Positions 6,414 to 12,636 of a stretch of 15,461 bases of DNA are shown here, one piece after another; position 1 is the stretch's first letter, and every line of letters starts with the position of its first letter. The notes under the pieces were generated by a model. It was given only the letters and a program-made list of their open reading frames with translations, was not told the DNA's origin and did no database searches. The translations under genes were made by a program, and so were the position numbers. This DNA comes from an uncultured Collinsella sp. (GTDB taxonomy: Bacteria; Actinomycetota; Coriobacteriia; Coriobacteriales; Coriobacteriaceae): NCBI GenBank assembly GCA_900552185.1, contig URYT01000028.1, positions 1 through 15,461 of the forward strand. The letters are read 5' to 3'.

Positions 6414-6752
6414 ATGAAGACTATTAAGTCTCGGCAAGATTTCGAGCATGTGTTCAGTCAGGGGCGTCGTTTCAATCACCCTCTGATTCGAATGACCATA
6501 TGTGAATCGGTTGGCGAAGGCGACTCCGGAAGGGTCGCCTTCGTTGGTGCTAAGCGACTCGGTTGTGCCGTCGTGCGCAACCGATCTAAGCGTGTGATGC
6601 GCGAGGCCGCTCGCAGCTGTGGATTTCCCGTTGCGGGCTATGACATCATCTTGTTTGCAACTCCCAAGACGAGGGTTTCCTCGCCGCAGGAGATGGACAA
6701 GGCGTTGCGTTCGCTTATGAAGCGCGCCGGAGTTGCCGGGGAGGAGCGATGA
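6414..6752 (+). CDS. rnpA: Ribonuclease P protein component
   Basis: This 112-residue protein is the small basic subunit of RNase P, which binds the catalytic RNA and helps it cut the 5' leader from pre-tRNAs. The family signature is clear as VVRNRSKRVMREAAR (the RNR motif region), and the N-terminus has the usual F..V...G....HPLI pattern. The start ATG at 6414 lies 20 bp after the rpmH stop with no strong ribosome site, which suggests coupling or low translation relative to rpmH. The stop overlaps the yidD start by 4 bp (ATGA). A long perfect inverted repeat is embedded in the coding region at 6515-6543. Confidence 0.96.
   Translation: MKTIKSRQDFEHVFSQGRRFNHPLIRMTICESVGEGDSGRVAFVGAKRLGCAVVRNRSKRVMREAARSCGFPVAGYDIILFATPKTRVSSPQEMDKALRSLMKRAGVAGEER
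6515..6543 (+). repeat. Strong hairpin inside rnpA
   Basis: CGAAGGCGAC (6515-6524) and GTCGCCTTCG (6534-6543) form a 10-bp perfect stem with a 9-nt loop, and G-T pairs could lengthen it. It lies in the segment coding GEGDSGRVAFV. No T-run follows, so termination is unlikely. It may lower expression of downstream genes or mark an RNA processing site. Confidence 0.6.
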
Positions 6753-6973
6753 GCAATCACGTTTTGCGACGTGTTGCCATCGCTCCTATTCGCATATATC
6801 AACAGGTTATTTCGCCCTTATTGCCTGACGCCTGCATTTATTACCCAACGTGCTCGCAATACGCCATCCAGGCGATTGAGAAGTACGGTGTTTTGAGAGG
6901 CTGCTGGCTTGCCGTGAGGCGCATCGCTCGTTGCAATCCCCTGCACGTCGGCGGTTATGACCCTGTGCCCTAG
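6749..6973 (+). CDS. yidD: Membrane protein insertion efficiency factor YidD
   Basis: This 74-residue protein matches the YidD (DUF37) family along its whole length: IYQQVISPLL, then YYPTCSQYAIQAIEKYG, then RIARCNPLHVGGYDPVP. YidD is a small, membrane-associated amphipathic protein that assists YidC-dependent insertion. The start overlaps the rnpA stop by 4 bp, with GGGGAGGAG just upstream (6738-6746). All conserved Cys residues of the CSQY and RCNP motifs are present. yidC follows 29 bp later. Confidence 0.95.
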   Translation: MSNHVLRRVAIAPIRIYQQVISPLLPDACIYYPTCSQYAIQAIEKYGVLRGCWLAVRRIARCNPLHVGGYDPVP

Positions 6974-6980
6974 CGGGCAC
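6965..6980 (+). repeat. Short hairpin across the yidD stop
   Basis: GTGCCC (6965-6970) and GGGCAC (6975-6980) form a 6-bp stem around a loop TAGC that contains the stop codon TAG. It ends 8 nt before the yidC ribosome site GGAGGA (6989-6994). No T-run follows. It may tune yidC translation; this is inference. Confidence 0.45.
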
Positions 6981-7002
6981 TCGCTATCGGAGGAAAACTT
7001 AC

Positions 7003-7773
7003 ATGTGGGATTGGATCGTTAACATCCTTTTCGAGCTGCTCAAGCTCATCCAGACCTTTGCGGTCGACTGGGGCCTGTCCATCATCATCCTGGTGGTCAT
7101 CATCCGTCTGCTGCTGACGCCGCTCATGCTCAAGTCGACCAAGTCGACGGCTCGCATGCAGGTGCTGCAGCCCAAGATGCTCGAGATCCAGGAGCGCTAT
7201 GCCGACGATCCCCAGCGTCAGGCCGAGGAGATGCAGAAGTTCTACAGCGAGAACAAGTTCAACCCCATGGCTGGCTGTCTGCCGCTGCTGATTCAGATGC
7301 CTATCCTGTTCGCCCTGTTTACATTGCTGCGCAACCTGCCGCAGTACTTTAACGACGGCACGTTCTCGTTCTTCAACATCCTGCCCGACCTGACCACTAC
7401 GCCGAGTGCTTCCTTTGCCGATGGCTTTATGGTTGCACTGCCTGCGCTGGTTTGCCTGATCCTGTTCGCCGTCCTGACCCTGATTCCGCAGCTCTATATG
7501 TCGCGCAACCAGACCGGCCAGCAGGCTCAGAGCATGCGTATGATGGCCGTTGTCATGACGGTCATGATGCTTTGGATGGGCTGGAGCCTTCCCGTTGGTG
7601 TTCTGCTGTTCTACGACGTCTCGTCTGCTTGGCAGGTTATCCAGCAGATTTTTGTGACGCAGAAGGTCATCGACAAGGCGAAGGCCGATGAGGAGGAGCG
7701 TCTTAAGAACGCTCCGCTGCAGGTTGAGGTCACTCGTCGAGAGAAGAAGCCGCGCCCGCACAAGAAGAAGTAG
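7003..7773 (+). CDS. yidC: Membrane protein insertase YidC/Oxa1 family
   Basis: This 256-residue protein inserts and folds membrane proteins, alone or with SecYEG. The start ATG at 7003 is supported by GGAGGA (6989-6994), 8 nt upstream. The first core transmembrane helix (about 22-42) carries the conserved groove arginine in VVIIRLLLTPL (R35). Next come a charged cytoplasmic hairpin (MQVLQPKMLEIQERYADDPQ), the FNPMAGCLPLLIQMPI segment leading into the second helix, and further hydrophobic segments at about 145-165 and 180-220. The C-terminus is a basic tail (KKPRPHKKK) as in ribosome-binding YidC forms. The N-terminus is short, with no lipoprotein signal peptide or lipobox Cys, unlike Bacillus SpoIIIJ. 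It sits between yidD and jag as in most Gram-positive bacteria. Confidence 0.96.
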   Translation: MWDWIVNILFELLKLIQTFAVDWGLSIIILVVIIRLLLTPLMLKSTKSTARMQVLQPKMLEIQERYADDPQRQAEEMQKFYSENKFNPMAGCLPLLIQMPILFALFTLLRNLPQYFNDGTFSFFNILPDLTTTPSASFADGFMVALPALVCLILFAVLTLIPQLYMSRNQTGQQAQSMRMMAVVMTVMMLWMGWSLPVGVLLFYDVSSAWQVIQQIFVTQKVIDKAKADEEERLKNAPLQVEVTRREKKPRPHKKK

Positions 7774-7790
7774 TGGGATATCAATCTTAT

Positions 7791-7802
7791 TTAGGTACCT
7801 AA
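7791..7802. promoter_or_regulatory. 12-bp palindrome TTAGGTACCTAA (copy 1)
   Basis: A perfect 12-bp palindrome lies between yidC and jag, 5 bp before the jag ribosome site. The same 12 bp plus the next C recur at 11296-11308. A dimeric DNA-binding protein could recognise it; no such protein is identified. Confidence 0.5.
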
Positions 7803-7817
7803 CTTTTGGAGTACGTT

Positions 7818-8387
7818 ATGTCTGAAGAGATCATCGAGGATATGCTTGAGGAGGTTGCCCCGCAGGTCGCGGGCGATTATCCCGAGATTGCACAGCGCTA
7901 CAAGGCTGGTGAAGAGCTGACCGATGAGGAGCTCGACACCATTGCCGATGTTGCGATTTCCATCCTGCGTTCCATCCTTTCGCACTTCGATGCCGCCAAC
8001 TCTCCTATCGATGAGTATGAGGGCGACGAGGGTGAGCTGATTTTGGATGTAACGGCTCCCGACCTTGCTGTTCTCATTGGCCGTCATGGTCGCACTCTTG
8101 ATGCCCTTCAGGTTATGTTCTCTTTGCTGGTGAGCCGCAAGCTTGGCTTTAGATATCCGGTTGTAGTTGACGTCGAGGGATACAAGAGCCGCCGTCAGGA
8201 CAAGGTTGCCTCCATGGCTCAGTCTGCTGCCGAGCGTGCCATCCGCACTCATAAGAGTGTTTCGCTTCCGCCCATGAATGCCTATGAGCGCCGACTGGTT
8301 CACATTGCACTTCGTGGCAATGATGCTGTCGATACTCATTCTGAGGGTTCTGACCCTGATCGCCATGTGGTGATTGTTGCTCGATAA
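7818..8387 (+). CDS. jag: Jag/KhpB-type KH-R3H RNA-binding protein
   Basis: This 189-residue protein has a KH domain (APDLAVLIGRHG, with the GxxG-type loop IGRHG at about 87-91) followed by an R3H domain (NAYERRLVHIAL, with the R...H pair at about 158 and 162, and a D..HVVI end). Jag/KhpB proteins bind RNA, often with KhpA, and affect cell division and envelope growth. The start is placed at ATG 7818 because GGAG (7808-7811) lies 6 nt upstream; a TTG at 7806 overlaps that site. The first 60 residues are acidic and show no Jag_N domain, so this is a short form. It is the last gene of the rpmH cluster, followed at once by an intrinsic terminator. Confidence 0.93.
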   Translation: MSEEIIEDMLEEVAPQVAGDYPEIAQRYKAGEELTDEELDTIADVAISILRSILSHFDAANSPIDEYEGDEGELILDVTAPDLAVLIGRHGRTLDALQVMFSLLVSRKLGFRYPVVVDVEGYKSRRQDKVASMAQSAAERAIRTHKSVSLPPMNAYERRLVHIALRGNDAVDTHSEGSDPDRHVVIVAR

Positions 8388-8407
8388 TCTACTCGAGCTT
8401 ATGCTTA

Positions 8408-8438
8408 GGGGACGTGGTTTCCACGTCCCCTTTTTTTT
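8408..8438 (+). terminator. Intrinsic terminator after jag
   Basis: GGGGACGTGG (8408-8417) pairs perfectly with CCACGTCCCC (8421-8430) around a TTT loop and is followed by eight T residues. It is a textbook Rho-independent terminator closing the rpmH-jag cluster and separating it from rsmG. Confidence 0.95.
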
Positions 8439-8484
8439 GTCAAAAGTTCTCGATACACTGATTTTTGTCAGAAAGGAGCTTCTG

Positions 8485-9222
8485 TTGTTTGTACTTACCG
8501 ATCAGCAGGCTGACGAGATGTTGAGTCGCCTAACTTCCTATTGCAAAGAATATTCCTTGAGCGTAACTGATATTGAGCTGAGGAAATGTATCCAGCATTT
8601 GGATTTGGTTCTAGAAACAAATAAGACAACCAATCTCACCCGTATTCTTAACGTAGAAGATGCTGCCGTACTTCATATCCTCGACTCACTTGTTTTGCTC
8701 CCCTATATCAATAAGGCTCCTGAGGGAGCTTTGCTCGATATGGGAACAGGTGCGGGCTTCCCTGGTATTCCATTAACCATAACCACGCATCGTAAAGCTA
8801 CTTATATTGACTCTGTTGGCAAGAAGGTTGATGCGGTTAATTCCTTTGTCCATGCTCTTGGATTGAAACATGCTCATGCGGTTCATGATCGTCTTGAAGA
8901 ATATGCTCGAAGCCATAAGAAGCAGTTCTCCGTTGTAACCGCCCGCGCACTGGCCCCTCTACCGATTCTTGTTGAGTATGCGGCTCCGTACCTGAAGGAT
9001 GGAGGGCTATTTGTTATCACCAAGGGCAATCCTTCGGATGAGGAGCTTGCTTCCGGCATGTCAGCAGCTAAGATTTGCGGCTTCACTTTGCTTCTGAATG
9101 ACGCAATTGATTTGCCTGAAGGCTTGGGTCACAGGGAGTTCATTGTTCTTAAGAAGAGTCATTCAGCATCCGTTTCATTGCCTCGTGCAAATGGCATGGC
9201 AAAGAAGAATCCGCTTGCCTAG
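8485..9222 (+). CDS. rsmG: 16S rRNA (guanine-N7) methyltransferase RsmG
   Basis: RsmG (GidB) uses S-adenosylmethionine to methylate N7 of G527 (E. coli numbering) in 16S rRNA. The SAM-binding motif LLDMGTGAGFPGIPL lies at about residues 83-97 and is nearly identical to the family consensus. Other family segments are N.TRI, HILDSL and VTARALAPL. The chosen start is TTG at 8485, because AAGGAG (8473-8478) lies 6 nt upstream; this gives 245 residues, slightly longer than many RsmG proteins. A reading extended upstream would cross the terminator and is rejected. The gene is more AT-rich than dnaA, dnaN or yidC. Its stop touches the first parS site, and parA follows, an arrangement conserved in many Gram-positives. 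Confidence 0.95.
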   Translation: MFVLTDQQADEMLSRLTSYCKEYSLSVTDIELRKCIQHLDLVLETNKTTNLTRILNVEDAAVLHILDSLVLLPYINKAPEGALLDMGTGAGFPGIPLTITTHRKATYIDSVGKKVDAVNSFVHALGLKHAHAVHDRLEEYARSHKKQFSVVTARALAPLPILVEYAAPYLKDGGLFVITKGNPSDEELASGMSAAKICGFTLLLNDAIDLPEGLGHREFIVLKKSHSASVSLPRANGMAKKNPLA

Positions 9223-9223
9223 A

Positions 9224-9239
9224 TGTTTCACGTGAAACA
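9224..9239. promoter_or_regulatory. parS: parS site 1
   Basis: TGTTTCACGTGAAACA is a perfect 16-bp palindrome and a perfect match to the bacterial parS consensus bound by ParB. It starts 2 bp after the rsmG stop. ParB would load here as a CTP-dependent clamp. Confidence 0.97.
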
Positions 9240-9262
9240 TAATGGTTACTAACAGCTTGCAG

Positions 9263-9278
9263 TGTTTCACGTGAAACA
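9263..9278. promoter_or_regulatory. parS: parS site 2
   Basis: This second perfect copy of TGTTTCACGTGAAACA begins exactly 39 bp after the first. Confidence 0.97.
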
Positions 9279-9301
9279 TAGCAGTTGCTATCGATTCGGA
9301 A

Positions 9302-9317
9302 TGTTTCACGTGAAACA
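9302..9317. promoter_or_regulatory. parS: parS site 3
   Basis: This third perfect copy begins exactly 39 bp after the second and 55 bp before the parA start. The cluster occupies the parAB leader, so ParB binding may also repress parAB. Confidence 0.97.
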
Positions 9318-9356
9318 TCCTCCGTTTGACAGCTTTAATACACACCAGGAGGGACC

Positions 9357-10157
9357 GTGGGATTTCGCGACGTTAAGCGTTCTAAGAGCGCAAAAGACAC
9401 GCGTATCATTGCAATCATCAATCAAAAAGGCGGCGTCGGTAAGTCAACGACGGCTGTAAACCTTGCAGCAGCACTGGGTGAGCAGGGTCGTAAGACACTG
9501 ATTGTTGATTTTGATCCGCAGGGAAACAGCACCAGTGGATTCGGAATTGAAAAAGAAGACCTTGATCACTGCATCTATGATGCATTGCTGAATGATGTGC
9601 CGGCAGAATCGCTTGTTCTTGATACAAATTGCAAAAAGGTATTCGTAATTCCGGCTACAATTCAGCTTGCAGGCGCGGAAATTGAACTCGTAAGCGCAAT
9701 TGCTCGTGAAACCCGTCTCAAAGATTTGCTTGAGCCGATTCAGGACGAGTTCGATTTTATTTTCATTGACTGCCCTCCTTCGCTCGGCCTGCTTACTATC
9801 AACGCTTTGACCGCAGCAGACAGCGTTTTGATTCCGATCCAGTGCGAGTATTACGCACTCGAGGGCGTTACGAAGCTGCTTGAGTCAATGAAGATGGTCA
9901 AATCTCGTCTGAACAAGGGCTTAGACACCTACGGTGTGCTTATGACCATGTATGACTCGCGTACTTCTCTATCGAATCAGGTTGTTGAGGAGGTTCAATC
10001 GTACTTTGGTGATAAGGCATTTAAGACGTTGATCCCCCGTACGGTTAAAATCTCCGAAGCTCCGTCTTTTGGGGAACCGGTAATTACCTATGCACCTCAA
10101 AATAAGGGTGCAAAAGCATATATGAACCTTGCAAAAGAGGTGATCAAGCGTGCCTAG
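9357..10157 (+). CDS. parA: Chromosome partitioning ATPase ParA (Soj)
   Basis: This 266-residue protein is a MinD/ParA-type ATPase. It binds the nucleoid as an ATP dimer, moves ParB-parS complexes and, in Bacillus, regulates DnaA. The deviant Walker A KGGVGKST (24-31) has the signature lysine, DFDPQGNST (51-59) is the A' box, and IFIDCPPSLG (135-144) is Walker B. The start is GTG at 9357, with AGGAGGG (9347-9353) close upstream; the spacing is short but no better start exists. The parB start overlaps its end by 8 bp, so translation is coupled. A short N-terminal extension (residues 1-15, basic) precedes the first strand. The origin-proximal position fits the chromosomal rather than plasmid type. 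Confidence 0.97.
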   Translation: MGFRDVKRSKSAKDTRIIAIINQKGGVGKSTTAVNLAAALGEQGRKTLIVDFDPQGNSTSGFGIEKEDLDHCIYDALLNDVPAESLVLDTNCKKVFVIPATIQLAGAEIELVSAIARETRLKDLLEPIQDEFDFIFIDCPPSLGLLTINALTAADSVLIPIQCEYYALEGVTKLLESMKMVKSRLNKGLDTYGVLMTMYDSRTSLSNQVVEEVQSYFGDKAFKTLIPRTVKISEAPSFGEPVITYAPQNKGAKAYMNLAKEVIKRA

Positions 10158-11055
10158 TGTAAAGAAACGTGGCGGATTGGGACGTGGACTCAATGCTTTG
10201 GTCTCAGAGGCCGAGTATGAGACCGGTGGTTCGGCTGCATCGGCTTCGAATGCCGCATCTGAAACAAAACTACCTATTGAGGATATCGTTCCCAACCCTA
10301 ATCAGCCGCGAATTCACTTTAACGAAACTGAACTTCGTGAGTTGAGCGAATCAATCCAAGAACATGGCGTCTTGCAGCCGCTTTTGGTTCGCAAGCATGG
10401 AAACGGCTATGAGATCATCGCTGGTGAGCGTCGTTACCAAGCGTCAAAGCTTGCTGGTCTTGAGGAGCTGCCTGTCATCATTAAAGATGTTAATGATGAA
10501 GAGATGCTGGCTCTTGCTCTGATCGAAAACCTTCAGCGTTCTGATCTGAATCCCGTCGAAGAGGCTAAGGGCTATCGCCAGCTTATCGATGCCAGCGGTA
10601 TGACCCAGGAGGCATTGTCGAAGGCAGTCAGCAAGTCACGCTCTGCAATTACAAACTCGCTGCGCCTTCTCGATCTCCCTGAAGTTGTTCAGCAGATGAT
10701 TTTTGAGGGCAAACTTACTGCTGGTCATGCACGTGCGATTCTTGCAGTTCCCTATGAGGACGCTCGAATTCGACTTGCAGAGAAGGTTGTTGCAGAGGGC
10801 CTTTCCGTAAGAGCGACAGAAAATCTTGCTCCGTTGTTTTCTGCCGGAGAGACACCTAAGACGCCGAGGCCTGCAACGCCTCAGTCTTTTAAAAAGGCTG
10901 CCCGCGTGCTTCGTCAGGTTTTTAATACCAACGTGCGTGTTAAGAGCTCGCGTGGAAAGAATAAGATTGAGATTGAGTTTAAAGACGAGGAAGAGCTCTC
11001 TCGTATTCTTGGCGAAATGATTCAGTTTGATCAAGGAGGCCAAGATGAGGAATAG
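10150..11055 (+). CDS. parB: Chromosome partitioning protein ParB (Spo0J)
   Basis: This 301-residue protein is a CTP-dependent DNA clamp that loads at parS and spreads. The N-terminal KKRGGLGRGLNALV (5-18) is the ParA-activating peptide. The CTP-binding domain includes HGVLQPLLV (72-80) and the GERRYQA box (92-98), followed by ENLQRSDLNPVEEA (126-139). A helix-turn-helix with KSRSAITNSLRLLDLP (about 162-177) reads parS, and a basic C-terminal dimerisation domain ends the protein. The start is GTG at 10150 inside the end of parA, preceded by AGAGGTGA. The three perfect parS sites upstream of parA match its expected target. The next small gene starts inside the parB end (11-bp overlap), so all three are one transcript. 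Confidence 0.97.
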   Translation: MPSVKKRGGLGRGLNALVSEAEYETGGSAASASNAASETKLPIEDIVPNPNQPRIHFNETELRELSESIQEHGVLQPLLVRKHGNGYEIIAGERRYQASKLAGLEELPVIIKDVNDEEMLALALIENLQRSDLNPVEEAKGYRQLIDASGMTQEALSKAVSKSRSAITNSLRLLDLPEVVQQMIFEGKLTAGHARAILAVPYEDARIRLAEKVVAEGLSVRATENLAPLFSAGETPKTPRPATPQSFKKAARVLRQVFNTNVRVKSSRGKNKIEIEFKDEEELSRILGEMIQFDQGGQDEE

Positions 11056-11299
11056 GATTTTAACTGCGATTGCATTGGCGACGACTGTCGCGGCTGGTGT
11101 CTTTGCTGGCTATAAGATCGCGACAGACGATGAACTTCGAGGTCGTTTGCTTCGTAGTGCGCAAGATATTGTCGATACATCCAAGAAGAAAATGGATGTT
11201 ATGACAGAAGATGTTGCCATGCGTACGGCTCAGGTAACGAAGAATCCCAAGATTAATCAAGGTTGGGTTAGTAACCAATGGGAAAATGTAGGCTATTAG
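11045..11299 (+). CDS. Small membrane-anchored protein after parB (YtxH-like)
   Basis: This 84-residue protein starts at ATG 11045, 5 nt after a consensus AAGGAGG (11033-11039), and overlaps the parB stop by 11 bp, so it is a real, coupled gene. Residues 1-4 are basic (MRNR). Residues about 5-25 form one hydrophobic segment (ILTAIALATTVAAGVFAGYK), either a membrane anchor or an uncleaved signal. The rest is a charged, probably helical region with K/D/E (DELRGRLLRSAQDIVDTSKK). The layout resembles YtxH-type small proteins, but I do not recognise a specific family and the resemblance is loose. Operon position suggests a link to ParA/ParB or to the membrane near the origin; function is unknown. 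A terminator follows about 30 bp later. Confidence 0.8.
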   Translation: MRNRILTAIALATTVAAGVFAGYKIATDDELRGRLLRSAQDIVDTSKKKMDVMTEDVAMRTAQVTKNPKINQGWVSNQWENVGY

Positions 11300-11307
11300 G
11301 TACCTAA
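11296..11307. promoter_or_regulatory. 12-bp palindrome TTAGGTACCTAA (copy 2)
   Basis: This is the second perfect copy of the palindrome seen at 7791-7802, again followed by C. It spans the stop codon of the small membrane-protein gene and lies 22 bp before the terminator stem. Confidence 0.5.
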
Positions 11308-11328
11308 CAATTACTTAGCATATTTTGA

Positions 11329-11369
11329 GGGGTCCTTGTCTGATTCACGAGGCAAGGACCCCTTATTTT
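11329..11369 (+). terminator. Intrinsic terminator of the parAB transcript
   Basis: GGGGTCCTTG (11329-11338) pairs perfectly with CAAGGACCCC (11353-11362) around a 14-nt loop, followed by TTATTTT (11363-11369). It ends the rsmG/parA/parB/small-gene block on the plus strand. Confidence 0.9.
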
Positions 11370-11415
11370 GGCCGTAAAAAATGGGACAGGTAGCAGCTGA
11401 TTCAAAATTAAGGTC

Positions 11416-11461
11416 AATAAATAAAACGGCCCCGGTTGCATCTCCTGTAACCGGGGCCGTT
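11416..11461 (-). terminator. Intrinsic terminator of rlmN
   Basis: A 13-bp perfect inverted repeat, AACGGCCCCGGTT (11425-11437) and AACCGGGGCCGTT (11449-11461), is followed on the minus strand by TTTTATTTATT (11426-11416). It sits 38 bp after the rlmN stop and faces the plus-strand parAB terminator, so the convergent transcripts are insulated from each other. Confidence 0.9.
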
Positions 11462-11464
11462 CGA

Positions 11465-11480
11465 TGTTTCACATGAAACG
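11465..11480. promoter_or_regulatory. parS: Degenerate parS-like site after rlmN
   Basis: TGTTTCACATGAAACG matches the perfect parS at 14 of 16 positions (changes at 9 and 16). It lies between the rlmN stop and the rlmN terminator, about 2.1 kb from the perfect cluster. Weak ParB binding is plausible but not shown. Confidence 0.55.
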
Positions 11481-11498
11481 TTTTGGGGTGCGACTCCC

Positions 11499-12551
11499 CT
11501 ATGCGTTCTTCTGAACTTTGAAGCGCTGCTTCAGCTGTCCGCAAGCGGCGTCAATATCGTTACCACGGGAGTTACGAATCGTGGTCTCGATGCCACGGGA
11601 CTCAAGACGACGCTGAAGATCCTCAACCTTATGAATCGGCGACGGCTTGAGCGGGCTGCCCTCGATGTCGTTAAGCTGAATCAGGTTAACGTGGCACAAC
11701 GTTCCCCCGCAGAAGTCGCAGAGCGCCTGCATCTCGGGATTCGTATCGTTGACGCCTTCGATCATGGCATACTCATAGGTCGGGCGGCGGCCAGTCTTCT
11801 CGGTGTAGAGTTGAAGCGCCTCGTGAAGGCGAAGTAGCGTGTACTTCTTAACACCGGGCATTAGCTTATTGCGTGTCGACTGGATGGCGGAATGCAGGGA
11901 AACGGCAAGCGTGAACTGCTCGGGGATGTCGGCAAATTTGCGAATACCGGGAATAACGCCGCTGGTAGAGACGGTGAGGTGACGAGCACCGATACCGATG
12001 CCATCGGGGTCGTTGAGGATTCGCAACGCCTTGAGAACCTCGTCGTAGTTGGCAAACGGCTCGCCCTGGCCCATGAAGACAACGCTCGTGACGCGCTCAC
12101 CAAAGTCGTTGGATACATGAAGTACCTGGTCGACGATCTCTTGAGCGGTCAGAGAGCGCTTGAGGCCGTTGAGACCGGTAGCGCAAAAGGTACAGCCCAT
12201 GCCGCAGCCTGCCTGGGTGGAAACGCAGACGGAAAGCTTGTTGCGACGGGGCATACCGACAGTTTCGACGGAAATGCCGTCGTGGTACTCGAGCAGATAC
12301 TTGCGCGAGCCATCTTTGGAAACCTGCTTGGTGAGTTCAGTCGGCGTATCAAAGGCAAAAGCCTCTTTAAGCTGCTCGCGGAAAGCCTTGGGAAGGTTGG
12401 TCATGTCGTCGAACGAACAAACGTTCTTCTCAAAGACCCATTCGATGAGCTGCTTCGCGCGGAAGGCGGGCTGGCCAAGCTCGGCCACGAGCTCGCGAAT
12501 ATCGTTTTGGCTCAAGTCGCGAATGTCCTGAGATTTAGTCCTGGGATTCAT
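11499..12551 (-). CDS. rlmN: 23S rRNA / tRNA adenine-C2 methyltransferase RlmN
   Basis: This 350-residue radical-SAM enzyme methylates C2 of A2503 in 23S rRNA, and of A37 in some tRNAs. The [4Fe-4S] motif CGMGCTFC places the three cluster cysteines at 116, 120 and 123. The two methyl-transfer cysteines are C109 (in LSVCVSTQAG) and C337 (in DAACGQL), so the active site is complete. Other family segments are VVFMGQGEPF, ARHLTVSTSG and LAVSLHS. The start ATG at 12551 has GAAAGG (12562-12557) 5 nt upstream. It is transcribed toward the parAB block and ends at a strong minus-strand terminator. ddl is transcribed divergently from the 85-bp gap upstream. Confidence 0.97.
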   Translation of the reverse strand: MNPRTKSQDIRDLSQNDIRELVAELGQPAFRAKQLIEWVFEKNVCSFDDMTNLPKAFREQLKEAFAFDTPTELTKQVSKDGSRKYLLEYHDGISVETVGMPRRNKLSVCVSTQAGCGMGCTFCATGLNGLKRSLTAQEIVDQVLHVSNDFGERVTSVVFMGQGEPFANYDEVLKALRILNDPDGIGIGARHLTVSTSGVIPGIRKFADIPEQFTLAVSLHSAIQSTRNKLMPGVKKYTLLRLHEALQLYTEKTGRRPTYEYAMIEGVNDTNPEMQALCDFCGGTLCHVNLIQLNDIEGSPLKPSPIHKVEDLQRRLESRGIETTIRNSRGNDIDAACGQLKQRFKVQKNA

Positions 12552-12566
12552 GGAAGCCTTTCGATT

Positions 12567-12596
12567 TTGGGGAAACGTAGAGGGTATCGCTACAAT
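12567..12596 (+). promoter_or_regulatory. Candidate promoter for ddl
   Basis: TACAAT (12591-12596) is a good -10 box, and TTGGGG (12567-12572) 18 bp upstream is a weak -35. It lies in the rlmN-ddl divergent gap and would give a leader of about 35 nt before the ddl ATG. Confidence 0.5.
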
Positions 12597-12636
12597 ATGG
12601 TATCAGCTGCAGAAATTATAGAGGAGGAGTCTGCCC

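Noticed and set aside
6970..7761. A 263-codon minus-strand open frame opposite yidC
   Set aside because: Glutamine- and histidine-rich translation with no domain, fully antisense to yidC, which has a complete family match and ribosome site.
8437..8466. Possible rsmG promoter using TTGTCA at 8437-8442
   Set aside because: The -35-like box overlaps the terminator T-run and no acceptable -10 box lies 16-18 bp downstream.
9223..9317. CRISPR-like array, because of three identical repeats with even spacing
   Set aside because: The repeats are 16-18 bp parS palindromes with 21-23 bp between them and parA/parB directly follow. Repeat length, sequence and context fit parS, not CRISPR.
9326..9354. 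Possible parA promoter with TTGACA at 9326-9331
   Set aside because: The position for a -10 box falls on the GAGGGA ribosome site, so no matching -10 is present at normal spacing.
9262..9459. A small open frame containing MFHVKH twice
   Set aside because: The repeated peptide is only the translation of the parS palindromes, and the frame runs into parA in another phase.
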